Shown one piece after another: positions 52,524-61,067 of a stretch of 64,000 bases of DNA. The stretch's first letter is position 1, and every line of letters begins with the position of its first letter. The notes under the pieces are model-generated. The model was not told the origin of the DNA. It worked only from the letters and a program-made list of their open reading frames with translations, and did not search any database. This stretch comes from Pseudarthrobacter sulfonivorans (GTDB taxonomy: Bacteria > Actinomycetota > Actinomycetes > Actinomycetales > Micrococcaceae), in the NCBI RefSeq assembly GCF_024391045.1, contig NZ_JANFCZ010000001.1, forward strand, positions 186,001 through 250,000, read 5' to 3'. Both the position numbers and the translations under genes were made by a program.

Positions 52524-55262
52524 ATGTCAATCGAGCCACTTAGCTGGGAACGTGGGTCACAGGTCAAGGACCCTGAGCTGCGGACGGACACCTCCGGCAT
52601 GTCAGAGGCGCAGCGATGGTCCGCGCCGGCACGCAGTGCCAATCTCGAAGCCGTGCGCACGGCGCTGACAAGCCCCGACTCCCTCGGGGTGGTCATCACC
52701 GGCGGCCGCGGTGTCGGCAAATCATCCTTGGCCCGGACTGCCGTATCCGAACTTGGCCCGGACGTCTGGACCCTGCAGTTGCGCAGCGGGAACACCGCGG
52801 GAGACACCCCCTACGGCTGCCTGGCATTCCTCCTCGCACGTCTTCCCCAGGCCTACATGGGCTCGCCGACTGCCATCCTGCGGGGCATCACGTCCCTGAT
52901 CCGCAGCGACGCCGCCGGCCGCCAGTGCGTCATCACCCTGGACACCGCCGGCAGCATCGATGACATGAGCGCCGGCGTCCTGCTGAACATCCTGCTGACC
53001 GGAACCGCGCGAATCGTAGCCGTGGCACCCAAAATCAGCGACCTCCCGGCGGACTTCCATTGGCTCCTCACCGACCGCCGGCTGACTGAGGTCCGGCTGG
53101 ACAACCTTAATGAGCTGCAGACCCGCCAGGTACTGCTTTCCCTGCTGGGCCACCGGGTCTCCTCGTCCCTGGTCAGCACCTTCCACACCATGGTGGGAGG
53201 AAACCCGCTGCTGCTCAAGGCGCTGGTGGCCGAGCAGCAGCAGTCCGGAAACCTGGTGCTGTCGGATTCCGTCTGGACGCTGCGGGACAAGGTAGTGCTC
53301 GACGGCGCCGCGAGCCTTGAGGACATCGTGCGGTCACGCTGGTCCCGGCAATCCCCGCAGGAGCGGGAAGTCATCGAGATGCTCTCCTGTGCACGGCGGG
53401 TGGAGCTGTCAAGGCTCACCGCTGTCTATGGCGCCGGAATCGTGGCGGACATGGAGGATGGCGGACTTCTGGAGATCGACGCCTCCGAGAGCCGCTGGGT
53501 GGCACTGCGTGAAATGTACCTCGGCGACGTCGTGCGCTCCTGGCTCAGCATTACCCGGCGGCGGGAACTGCGGAGCCTGCTGCTGGACGGCCAGGAACCG
53601 GACCCCGCAAGCATGACCATGGAAGAGCTGATGGCGTTCGCCGCCTGGACCCATGAGTGCGAGGCAGAGCTGAGCCCGCGCATGGCGCTCGCTGCGGCTG
53701 AAGCGGCCGTGCAGGTCTTTGACCCGCACTACGCCCTCAAATATGCAGAGACGCTGAAACGCAACGACGCCCAGTGGGTGGCCGGCCAACGGCAGAAGGC
53801 TGCCGCCTATCTGCTCCTTGACCTTCCCGTCCAGGCGATGGCCGCACTGGACGACATCTCACAGCCGCAGCTGGACAGCCTGGGCGTCCTGGAATACGCC
53901 CAGGTCATCGCGGCAAAATCACGGGTCATGGTGTGGCTGCCGGATCATGCTGCCAGGGTACCGGCCCTCCTGCAGACGGCACGGGAGCGGCTCGCCGCGG
54001 AGCCTGACAATGCGAAGGAATGGCCCGACACTGCCGCCGTTGCGGCCAACAGGATTAGCCTGAGCGAATTCGAGTATCAGGTGTTCGTGGGGGACTACGC
54101 AGCAGCCATTCCGGGTTTGGAAGCCGCCGCCGACCCCGAGCTGAACCCCGATCTTTGGTTCCGGATGAATTCAGGAATGATCCTGATGACGGCGCTGGCC
54201 ATGACCGGGCGGGAGATGGATGCCCTAAGCCTGATGAGGCAGCTGGGCGGCCAAATTTCGGACGCCGGCCACATCGTGGGACTGCGCGAGACTTTCACGG
54301 AACGGGCTTACAACGTCCTGCTGACCGCCGGGCAGTGGCGCCGCTGCATCGACCTCCTGCATCCGTCCGCCTCCCGGGAGGCCCACCAGCTTCCCTATCG
54401 AAGCGCGGCCACTGAGCTGGCGGCCGGGATCGCCTACGTCTTCGCAGGCCGGGGCGCCGTGGCGCTGGATTCGCTCCTGTCAGCTGTGGCGCAACTCGAA
54501 CTGCGCCCGGCCCAGGGGATCCGCCGTGAAGCCTATGCAGCGGTTGCGTTCGCTTATGCGCAGTTGGGAAATGCCGGCCAGTCCAGGAAATATCTGGACA
54601 AACTGCACCGGACCGGCGGCGTCGCCGACCATGCGACCAGGAGCATCACTGACTTCTGCGCGGACATGGCCGGCCGGTGGCTGAACGACACCGAGGCGGT
54701 CAACCGCCTGAAGGAAGCTGCCCGCCGCGACATCGCGGCCGGCAGGTACACGCTGGCCGGAATCAGCCTGCTGGGGGCCACGGTTCACGGGACGGAGGCT
54801 GACTTCCGCCTGCTCGAGGAAGTTGCCGGTCACCGCCAGGGTCCGTTGGCGGAAATTTCGCGTTTGATTGCCGTGGGTACCCGTACCCATGACGCCAAGA
54901 CCCTGCTTGCCGGCGGGGAACTGTCCGCCACCCTGGAACTTGATGCTGTTGAAGCCCGTTGCATGGCGCTGGCGGTGGACTTTGCCCGCCAGGCCGGCGA
55001 CCCCGCCGCAGCAAGGACTGCCCAGGCACGGCTGGACATCCTGGCTGGCACGGTGCCCAGCCTGCCCATCGTGCCCAGCAGCGGCAGCCCGCTCTTAACC
55101 AGCAGGGAACGGCAGATTGCGCGGCTCGCGGGCAGGGGTGCGTCCAACCGCGACATTGCGCTGGACATGGGCGTCTCCGTACGCACCGTCGAAGGCCACC
55201 TTTACCAGGTTTTTACTAAACTTGGAGTGACATCCAGGGGTGATCTGACTGGACTCGTCTAA
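52524..55262 (+). CDS. Large ATP-binding LuxR-family (LAL/MalT-like) regulator, first of a tandem pair
   Basis: 912 residues. An AAA/STAND-type ATPase module starts with Walker A TGGRGVGKSS (59-68); CVITLDTAGSIDD resembles a Walker B strand (about 132-144). A long all-helical, TPR-like middle follows (about 280-830). The C-terminus is a LuxR HTH: LLTSRERQIARLAGRGASNRD then VSVRTVEGHLYQVFTKLGV. Such proteins sense a ligand through the helical part and activate promoters when ATP-bound. The target is unknown. It has no signal peptide or kinase partner. Its stop lies 95 bp before the first standard start of the second LuxR gene. Confidence 0.9.
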   Translation: MSIEPLSWERGSQVKDPELRTDTSGMSEAQRWSAPARSANLEAVRTALTSPDSLGVVITGGRGVGKSSLARTAVSELGPDVWTLQLRSGNTAGDTPYGCLAFLLARLPQAYMGSPTAILRGITSLIRSDAAGRQCVITLDTAGSIDDMSAGVLLNILLTGTARIVAVAPKISDLPADFHWLLTDRRLTEVRLDNLNELQTRQVLLSLLGHRVSSSLVSTFHTMVGGNPLLLKALVAEQQQSGNLVLSDSVWTLRDKVVLDGAASLEDIVRSRWSRQSPQEREVIEMLSCARRVELSRLTAVYGAGIVADMEDGGLLEIDASESRWVALREMYLGDVVRSWLSITRRRELRSLLLDGQEPDPASMTMEELMAFAAWTHECEAELSPRMALAAAEAAVQVFDPHYALKYAETLKRNDAQWVAGQRQKAAAYLLLDLPVQAMAALDDISQPQLDSLGVLEYAQVIAAKSRVMVWLPDHAARVPALLQTARERLAAEPDNAKEWPDTAAVAANRISLSEFEYQVFVGDYAAAIPGLEAAADPELNPDLWFRMNSGMILMTALAMTGREMDALSLMRQLGGQISDAGHIVGLRETFTERAYNVLLTAGQWRRCIDLLHPSASREAHQLPYRSAATELAAGIAYVFAGRGAVALDSLLSAVAQLELRPAQGIRREAYAAVAFAYAQLGNAGQSRKYLDKLHRTGGVADHATRSITDFCADMAGRWLNDTEAVNRLKEAARRDIAAGRYTLAGISLLGATVHGTEADFRLLEEVAGHRQGPLAEISRLIAVGTRTHDAKTLLAGGELSATLELDAVEARCMALAVDFARQAGDPAAARTAQARLDILAGTVPSLPIVPSSGSPLLTSRERQIARLAGRGASNRDIALDMGVSVRTVEGHLYQVFTKLGVTSRGDLTGLV

Positions 55263-55356
55263 CGGCCACTCATCGAAACCGGGCCGCCTGCTCACGGGAC
55301 GGCGGCAGCCGCTGGATCGGATCTGCAACATTATCCGGAGCCGAACCAGCCAGGCA

Positions 55357-57915
55357 GTGTTCCTGATGGCGGGCCCCGGCATTGGCAAGTCCGCGTTGAC
55401 CGAAGCCATCACCGAGCGGTTGGCGTCTGACATGATTATTGTTCAGATCCATGGAAGTTCCTCGCTCTCCCGGGTGCCGTTTGGCATCCTGGCACCGTAC
55501 ACGGCCGAGCTGACCGCCGAGGATTCGGTCTCACCCGTGGCCGTCCTGCGGTCCGTATGGAGCTACTTTGAAAAACTCAAGGCAGGACGGGACGCGCCGT
55601 TGCTGCTCGTGATGGACGATGCCCATCACTTGGACGAGGCTACGGCCGCCATCGTGGCAGACATGATCTCCGCCGGCTGGGCCAGCGTTGTGGCGGCAGG
55701 CAGGCCCAGGCCCGGACTGCCTCAGCCCCTCGCGCAGCTCTGGTATGACGGACTGGCCGAACGCGTGGACCTTCGACCCTTGAACCGGGAACAAATCGAG
55801 GAAGTCCTTGCCCACGCACTGGCCGGCACGGTCCCCGCCGAAACTGTCGACACCATCTGGAACGCTTCCGGCGGCAATCCACGGCTCCTCGATGCCCTGC
55901 TCCATGACGCCGCAGAAGGAGGCCAGCTCGCCAAGCGGAACGGGATCTGGATGCTGCTGGATCATTTGCCGGCCGAAGGTCCGCGGCTGATGGATGTTGT
56001 GGTGAAGGACATGCTGCGCCGCACGCCCGAAGAGCAGGAGGCCCTGAAACTTATCGCGCTTGCGGGGCCCGTGAGCCGCAAAGTGATCGAGGACATCTGC
56101 GGCGCCGAAGTGGTGCGCTCCCTGCTTGACCAACAGATGGTGGTTGAAGGTCAGGGCACCCCTGCAGATCTCCGGATCTGGAACGCGATGTTCGGAGACG
56201 CCCTCCGCCTGACCATTTCCGTATCCCGCAGCCTGCAGTTGCTGGAAACGGTGCGCGGGCACTTGGATACGTCCCCGGCCGGCCCGGAAGGGCGGTTGCG
56301 TGCCGTCGAGTGGGCGCTTGAATGCGGACTGAAAACACCGGAGCCCGAACTGCTCGAAGCGGCCGGGACCGCGTTGGCGCACTTCAGGAACCGGAGCGCC
56401 CGGACCATGGCGGCCAAGATTTCCGACCCGGCACTCGTGCCCGAGGCCCAGGCCATCCAGGCCAGGGCCCTGTTCAACGAAGGCGACCATGCCGGCGCGG
56501 CAAAGCTTCTGGACGAATGCTGGCTGCAGCTTGGTTCCGGCGCCGCGGCCGCCCCGGCGCTTATGCTCAGGGCACTGGTCCATCAGGCACTCGGAACACC
56601 GCTGGCACTCTTCGCAGCCGAGTCCCGCGAGCTGCTGCGCCGCGCCTCCGCTGCAACCGGCACAGCCACGGCCTGGCAGGAACAGCTTCTGCGAATCCTG
56701 GAATTCGGCGAAGCCGGGAACTGTGAAGCACTCGACCACGAGGTCCAGGACCTTCGGAGCAGAAACCCCGCCAGCGTGACCGACCACGCCCTCCGCACGG
56801 TCGGAGCCGCCCTGTTGGCACAAGCCCGCGCGGCAGCCGGGTCCGCCGTTCAGGGCCTGGATGCCGCCCTGTTGGCGGCTTCAGAAGTCGCCGCCTTGGA
56901 AAGCGGCGTGTTCTTCTTCAAGGAGTTGGTCCTCGGCCGCTTGGCGGCCGACTATTTGGCCCTGGGAGACTGGGAAGCAGCGGAGCGGGAGCTGGTGGAC
57001 TATGCAGCGGCTCAGCCCCGGGACGCGGCAGCGTTCGCCGGCAGCATCCAGGTGCTCCGCGGCTACTCACTGCTGCGGCAGGGGCGGATTGAACGCGCCT
57101 ACCAGACCCTGTTGCCTGCCGTCGAGACCCTGAGGCTCAACGATCCACTGCAGGTCTTCCGGTTCGGGTCCGCGCTGGCTTTCTATGTGGCAGCAAGGCT
57201 GGGTGACGCCGCCCAGGCCAGCCGGCTTGAGCTCGATTACAAGGATTCCCCGCAGGGTTCAGCCGGCCAGGAGCTGATGGCAACCGCCTACGCCGCGGCG
57301 GGTTCGGAGTACGTGGCCCGTGACGGAAAGGGGCTTGCGTCCCTCCACACCCTGGCCACCATCCCGGAAGTCTCTGCCCGGGGCGGCATGCTTCTCGAAC
57401 TGTTGGCGTTGTGCTGGGACTTGGGCGACCATTCGGTGATTCCCCTGGTACAGAACCTGGCGGGCAACGTCCAGGGCCGCTGGGCCGCGGCGCTGCTCAC
57501 GCTCGCGGAGCATTGGGAGTCCGCCGACGGCGACGCCCTCATGGAGATGGCGGCCCGGCTTGAAACAGAGGGCTTCGTCAACGTAGCCAGGGAAGCCTAC
57601 GCCCGGGCAAGTTCGGTGCTGGAAGCCGTCGGCGAACGCCGCCGGTCGCGGCAGGCGGTGGCTCTGCGCGAGAAATGCGACCACGAACTTGGCGAGCGGT
57701 TCCGGGAGGGACAGTTCATCGCAGCGGCCCCCACGGTTCACCTCACCCGCCGCGAACAGGACATCGTGGAGCTGGCAGTCCAGGGGCTCACGGACCGGGA
57801 AATCGCCCAGCGGCTCATGGTCTCCGTCCGGACAGTGGAGGGCCACCTGTACCGCACCTACGTGAAACTCGGGGTGCGGAGCCGTGACGAACTCTCCTCA
57901 GCCCTGGCGCACTAA
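55357..57915 (+). CDS. Large ATP-binding LuxR-family regulator, second of a tandem pair
   Basis: At least 852 residues. Walker A AGPGIGKSA begins only five residues from the GTG at 55357; Walker B is LLLVMDDAHHLDEATAA (about 86-102). A helical repeat middle and a C-terminal LuxR HTH (LTRREQDIVELAVQGLTDREI, VSVRTVEGHLYRTYVKLGV) follow. In-frame codons upstream read RLLTGRRQPLDRICNIIR, the segment that precedes the P-loop in this family, back to a stop at 55246. No ATG, GTG or TTG lies there, only CTGs at 55249 and 55288. The true start is therefore probably a CTG, overlapping or just past the first LuxR gene. I give the first standard codon as the safe boundary. Confidence 0.85.
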   Translation: MFLMAGPGIGKSALTEAITERLASDMIIVQIHGSSSLSRVPFGILAPYTAELTAEDSVSPVAVLRSVWSYFEKLKAGRDAPLLLVMDDAHHLDEATAAIVADMISAGWASVVAAGRPRPGLPQPLAQLWYDGLAERVDLRPLNREQIEEVLAHALAGTVPAETVDTIWNASGGNPRLLDALLHDAAEGGQLAKRNGIWMLLDHLPAEGPRLMDVVVKDMLRRTPEEQEALKLIALAGPVSRKVIEDICGAEVVRSLLDQQMVVEGQGTPADLRIWNAMFGDALRLTISVSRSLQLLETVRGHLDTSPAGPEGRLRAVEWALECGLKTPEPELLEAAGTALAHFRNRSARTMAAKISDPALVPEAQAIQARALFNEGDHAGAAKLLDECWLQLGSGAAAAPALMLRALVHQALGTPLALFAAESRELLRRASAATGTATAWQEQLLRILEFGEAGNCEALDHEVQDLRSRNPASVTDHALRTVGAALLAQARAAAGSAVQGLDAALLAASEVAALESGVFFFKELVLGRLAADYLALGDWEAAERELVDYAAAQPRDAAAFAGSIQVLRGYSLLRQGRIERAYQTLLPAVETLRLNDPLQVFRFGSALAFYVAARLGDAAQASRLELDYKDSPQGSAGQELMATAYAAAGSEYVARDGKGLASLHTLATIPEVSARGGMLLELLALCWDLGDHSVIPLVQNLAGNVQGRWAAALLTLAEHWESADGDALMEMAARLETEGFVNVAREAYARASSVLEAVGERRRSRQAVALREKCDHELGERFREGQFIAAAPTVHLTRREQDIVELAVQGLTDREIAQRLMVSVRTVEGHLYRTYVKLGVRSRDELSSALAH

Positions 57916-58132
57916 ATCCGCCACGCCCGCCAGGCAAACCAGGTCCGCCCCGCATGGTGCCTGCTGCCGCGCGCCCGGAGCGGGTTTACCTGCTGTGCCA
58001 AGGCCTGTTCTGGCTTCGAGTGTCCCCCCTGCCGGAATACGCGTATCAGCCGGCCAGGACCCGGTAGCCATACCGCCGAAGTAGAGTACTGCCTACTCGT
58101 GCTGTCCGGATCCACGTGCGATTAACTTGATT

Positions 58133-58290
58133 CGGGAGGAAAGAGCGGCGAAAGCCCTCCACCTCCCGCCATCAGACTTTCCAGGTCTTGTCTCAATGTA
58201 ATTTTTCCGGCCACGTCGCCGGACCGAGACTGGGCCGGCGACGTCAGAGTCTTCTGAGACCGAGGCTCTCCCCCCAGCCGTCGCCGGCCC
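58133..58290 (+). ncRNA. Candidate structured RNA with competing helices
   Basis: Helix 1: CGGGAGG (58133-58139) with CCTCCCG (58162-58168), containing GAG/CTC and a GGC-GAAA-GCC tetraloop stem. An AGAC/GTCT stem and a T5 run (58202-58206) follow. Helix 2: ACGTCGCCGG (58213-58222) with CCGGCGACGT (58235-58244). Helix 3: GGGCCGGCGACG (58232-58243) with CGTCGCCGGCCC (58279-58290), enclosing TCAGA/TCTGA. Helices 2 and 3 use the same central strand and cannot coexist. I do not recognise a known RNA family. Confidence 0.45.
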
Positions 58291-58316
58291 TCCTATCCGC
58301 GGGCTGAAGCCCGGAG

Positions 58317-58354
58317 CCGATGTGGCGGCCGTCCCCGGGCGGCCGCCACATCGG
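58317..58354 (+). terminator. Strong hairpin upstream of sufS
   Basis: CCGATGTGGCGGCCG (58317-58331) and CGGCCGCCACATCGG (58340-58354), a perfect 15-bp stem with an 8-nt loop, followed by TGTTGTGGG. It lies 50 nt before the sufS start, so it ends transcripts from upstream or attenuates the suf genes. Confidence 0.6.
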
Positions 58355-58404
58355 TGTTGTGGGACAATTGAATGTCAATCTATTGGCATCTCAAGGAGTT
58401 CACT

Positions 58405-59730
58405 TTGGCATTCGTAACCACGCCGGCCACGCTGGAACGCGCCGTTCCGGCCATGGACAACGCCGAGGTACTCAGAATCAGGAATGACTTCCCGGTGCTG
58501 GACCAGCTGGTGAACGGCCAGCCGCTGGTGTATTTGGATTCAGGCGCCACGTCACAGAATCCTTTGAGCGTCATCGAAGCCGAGCAGGAGTTCTACGAAC
58601 AGCGCAACGCGGCCGTGCACCGCGGAGCGCATCACCTTGCGGTCGAAGCCACCGAAGTCTTTGAAGACGCCCGGCAGACCATCGCGGACTTCATCGGGGC
58701 CGATTACGCGGAAACCGTGTGGACTTCCAACGCCACCGAGGGCCTGAACCTTGTCAGCTACGCGCTCTCCAATGCCGCCCTGTGGTCGGCCCAGGGCCGC
58801 GGCGACGCCAGGCTTCGGGAGCTGGCAGTCGGCCCGGGGGACCAGATCGTGGTCACCGAAATGGAGCACCATGCCAACCTGATCCCTTGGCAGGAACTCG
58901 CCTTCCGTACCGGAGCCACCTTGCGCTACATCCCCATCGACGACGCCGGAGCCCTGCGCCTGGACGTTGCGGCCGAGATTCTGGGAACCAAAACCAAAGT
59001 CCTCGCCTTCACCCACGCGTCCAATGTCCTGGGAACCATCAACCCCGTCAGCGAGCTGGTGGCCCTTGGCCGCGCGGCCGGAGCCCTGGTGGTGCTGGAC
59101 GCCTGCCAGTCCGCCCCTCACCTGCCCCTGAACGTCAAGGACCTCGACGTCGACTTCGCCGTCTTCTCCGGCCACAAGATGCTCGCACCTACCGGTATCG
59201 GGGTGCTGTATGGCAAACAGGACCTCCTGGATGTGCTGCCGCCGTTCCTGACAGGCGGTTCCATGATCACCACCGTGACCATGGAACGGGCCGAGTACCT
59301 GCCATCCCCACAGCGCTTCGAAGCCGGCACCCAGCGAATCTCGCAGGCCGTGGCCCTTGCCGCTGCCGCCAGCTACCTTACGGAAACCGGACTCGCCCGG
59401 GTGCACCGCTGGGAGGCGGACCTTGGTCAGCGGATGGTGGCAGGCCTTGAAGCCCTTCCCGGAATCCGCGTCCTGGGTCCCGCCGCCGGGCAGGAGCGGA
59501 TTGGCCTGGCCGCGTTCGACGTCGACGGGGTGCACGCGCACGACGTCGGGCAGTTCCTGGACTCCCGGGGGATCGCCGTCCGGGTGGGGCACCACTGCGC
59601 ACAGCCGCTGCACCGCCGTCTGGGGCTGACGGCCACCACCAGGGCGAGTGCCTACCTGTACAACACCACCGACGACGTCGACGCCTTCCTGGAGGCCGTT
59701 GCCGGGGTCCGCTCCTACTTCCGCGTCTGA
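58405..59730 (+). CDS. sufS: SufS-type cysteine desulfurase
   Basis: PLP enzyme taking sulfur from cysteine for Fe-S clusters. 441 residues from TTG 58405, chosen because AAGGAG lies 6 nt upstream. PLP lysine K258 is in FSGHKMLAPTGIG; the persulfide cysteine C398 is in VGHHCAQPLHRRLG, the group II (SufS) pattern. N-terminal RNDFPVLDQLVNGQPLVYLDSGATSQ is typical. sufU follows after 25 bp, so the pair is one operon. The sufBCD genes are not in the window. Confidence 0.95.
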   Translation: MAFVTTPATLERAVPAMDNAEVLRIRNDFPVLDQLVNGQPLVYLDSGATSQNPLSVIEAEQEFYEQRNAAVHRGAHHLAVEATEVFEDARQTIADFIGADYAETVWTSNATEGLNLVSYALSNAALWSAQGRGDARLRELAVGPGDQIVVTEMEHHANLIPWQELAFRTGATLRYIPIDDAGALRLDVAAEILGTKTKVLAFTHASNVLGTINPVSELVALGRAAGALVVLDACQSAPHLPLNVKDLDVDFAVFSGHKMLAPTGIGVLYGKQDLLDVLPPFLTGGSMITTVTMERAEYLPSPQRFEAGTQRISQAVALAAAASYLTETGLARVHRWEADLGQRMVAGLEALPGIRVLGPAAGQERIGLAAFDVDGVHAHDVGQFLDSRGIAVRVGHHCAQPLHRRLGLTATTRASAYLYNTTDDVDAFLEAVAGVRSYFRV

Positions 59731-59755
59731 CGCGGTCACCGAAGGTATACCGAAT

Positions 59756-60205
59756 ATGAGCCTTGACCAGCTGTATCAGCAAATCATCCTCGACCACTCG
59801 AAGGCCCGCCACGGCAGCGGCCTGGCCGGCCTGGAAGCACCTAAGGGCGCAACCACCGGGCAGTCACACCAGCTGAACCCCGTCTGCGGGGACGAAGTTA
59901 CCCTTCGCCTCGCGGTGGAAGACGGCAAAGTGGCCCAGATTTCCTGGGACGGAGCCGGGTGTTCCATCTCCATGGCGTCGGCCTCGGTCCTGAGCGAACT
60001 CGCGGAGGGGCTGACGGTGGATGAACTTCACGCGATCATCGGCAACTTCCGGGAAGTCCTGCGTTCGCGTGGAAAGGTCCACGCGGATCCGGAGATCCTC
60101 GGTGATGCCGCTGCATTCGAAGGTGTGGCCCGCTATGCAGCGCGCGTCAAGTGCGCCATGATTTCCTGGGTCGCTGCGGAAGACGCCCTCAACCAGGCAG
60201 CCTAG
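59756..60205 (+). CDS. sufU: SufU-type zinc sulfur-transfer protein
   Basis: 149 residues. The SufU zinc ligands are visible: C44 and D46 in NPVCGDEV, C69 in GAGCSISMAS, and C133 in VKCAMISW, with the 18-21 residue insertion that separates SufU from IscU. Accepts sulfur from SufS C398 and passes it to SufB. ATG 59756 has GAAGG upstream. The operon ends at a very strong terminator. Confidence 0.95.
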   Translation: MSLDQLYQQIILDHSKARHGSGLAGLEAPKGATTGQSHQLNPVCGDEVTLRLAVEDGKVAQISWDGAGCSISMASASVLSELAEGLTVDELHAIIGNFREVLRSRGKVHADPEILGDAAAFEGVARYAARVKCAMISWVAAEDALNQAA

Positions 60206-60220
60206 AAGTAGAGCGCAAGC

Positions 60221-60268
60221 AGAAGCGCCTCCGTGCCGGCGGGCACAGGAGGCGCTTCTTTGGTTTGT
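60221..60268. terminator. Bidirectional terminator after sufSU
   Basis: AGAAGCGCCTCC (60221-60232) pairs with GGAGGCGCTTCT (60248-60259), with an inner GTGCC/GGCAC stem and GGCG loop. TTGGTTTGTC follows on the plus strand. It lies between sufU and the convergent SCO4848-like gene. Confidence 0.85.
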
Positions 60269-60296
60269 CGTCCGGCCGGGACGCTTTATTGGTTTG

Positions 60297-60518
60297 TCAG
60301 CCGAAAAGCCCCATCACGCCAATCACCGCGGTCGCGGCGCCCAGCACCATGGAAATGCTGACCAGCACCACGTGGACGGTGAGGAACTTCGTTGCCTTGC
60401 CCTCGGCGTCGCGCGCACGGGGATCCTTCATGACCCGGCGCAGGAACTGCGGCCACACCACCAGCGACCAGACGCCGGCGACGATCAGCACCAGCGCAGC
60501 AAACAAGGGAAGCTGCAT
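60297..60518 (-). CDS. SCO4848-family small membrane protein
   Basis: 73 residues, two transmembrane helices (LFAALVLIVAGVWSLVVWP and LTVHVVLVSISMVLGAATAV) joined by a basic loop with QFLRRVMKDPRARD. This matches the SCO4848 family of actinobacterial membrane proteins of unknown function. It lies 4 bp after the DUF2505 gene, so they are co-transcribed. Confidence 0.88.
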   Translation of the reverse strand: MQLPLFAALVLIVAGVWSLVVWPQFLRRVMKDPRARDAEGKATKFLTVHVVLVSISMVLGAATAVIGVMGLFG

Positions 60519-60522
60519 GGAG

Positions 60523-61020
60523 TCAGTGGCTTTCGAGCCAGGCCTGGGCCTGCTGGGACTGGATGTTCAGGGCCTTGGCGACCATCGGTTCGGCTGCTTC
60601 GGCGATCTTGCTGCCCAGGAACGGCACGGACGAGGTGACGTTGCCTTCGAGTTCAATCCGGGTGCTGCCGTCCTCGGCAACGAGCCGCTGGACAGCAGTC
60701 ACGTCGAGGGGAGCGCCGGCAATCTTCAGCTTGATGTTGCTCTGGCGGGACCCGTCAGCTGCCGGCGCCTCCCAGTTTTCCACTTGGGTGACGGTGAGCT
60801 TTTCGCCGACGAACTTGCGGGCAATTTCCGGCAGGCGGGTGGTGGGCAGGGTCCGGACCGAGGTGGTGCTGAAGGCGCCGGCCGTGTCGCCGTCCACGGC
60901 GAAGGACTCCAGCGTGCCGCCGACATATTCGCTGGTGTGCCGCTGGAAGTCCTCGTTGATGAAAACAGCAGCGACGCTGTCAACGGCATGCGGAAGGGTG
61001 GTGGTTGCACTCAGTGCCAT
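60523..61020 (-). CDS. DUF2505 protein (START/SRPBCC-like)
   Basis: 165 residues, soluble. Begins MALSATTTLPHAVDSVAAVF and carries LEGNVTSSVPFLGSKIAEAAEP near the end, the DUF2505 pattern. The family is predicted to adopt a helix-grip lipid or hydrophobic ligand-binding fold; no substrate is known. First gene of a two-gene operon with the SCO4848-like protein. Confidence 0.9.
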   Translation of the reverse strand: MALSATTTLPHAVDSVAAVFINEDFQRHTSEYVGGTLESFAVDGDTAGAFSTTSVRTLPTTRLPEIARKFVGEKLTVTQVENWEAPAADGSRQSNIKLKIAGAPLDVTAVQRLVAEDGSTRIELEGNVTSSVPFLGSKIAEAAEPMVAKALNIQSQQAQAWLESH

Positions 61021-61067
61021 GAATCCTCCAGTGATACGGGGTTGGTACGCTTTTTGCTCCCCACATC

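Larger units (their letters stand above)
57916..58404. other. 489-bp non-coding region after the LuxR pair
   Basis: No reading frame with coding character on either strand. The first 210 nt hold nothing I can name. From 58133 to 58354 it is dense in stable inverted repeats, described separately. It ends at the TTG of sufS with AAGGAG upstream. Confidence 0.7.

Noticed and set aside
58020..58280. 6C RNA
   Set aside because: There are two runs of exactly six C (58024-58029 and 58270-58275), but they are 240 nt apart and not in paired short hairpin loops as 6C RNA requires.
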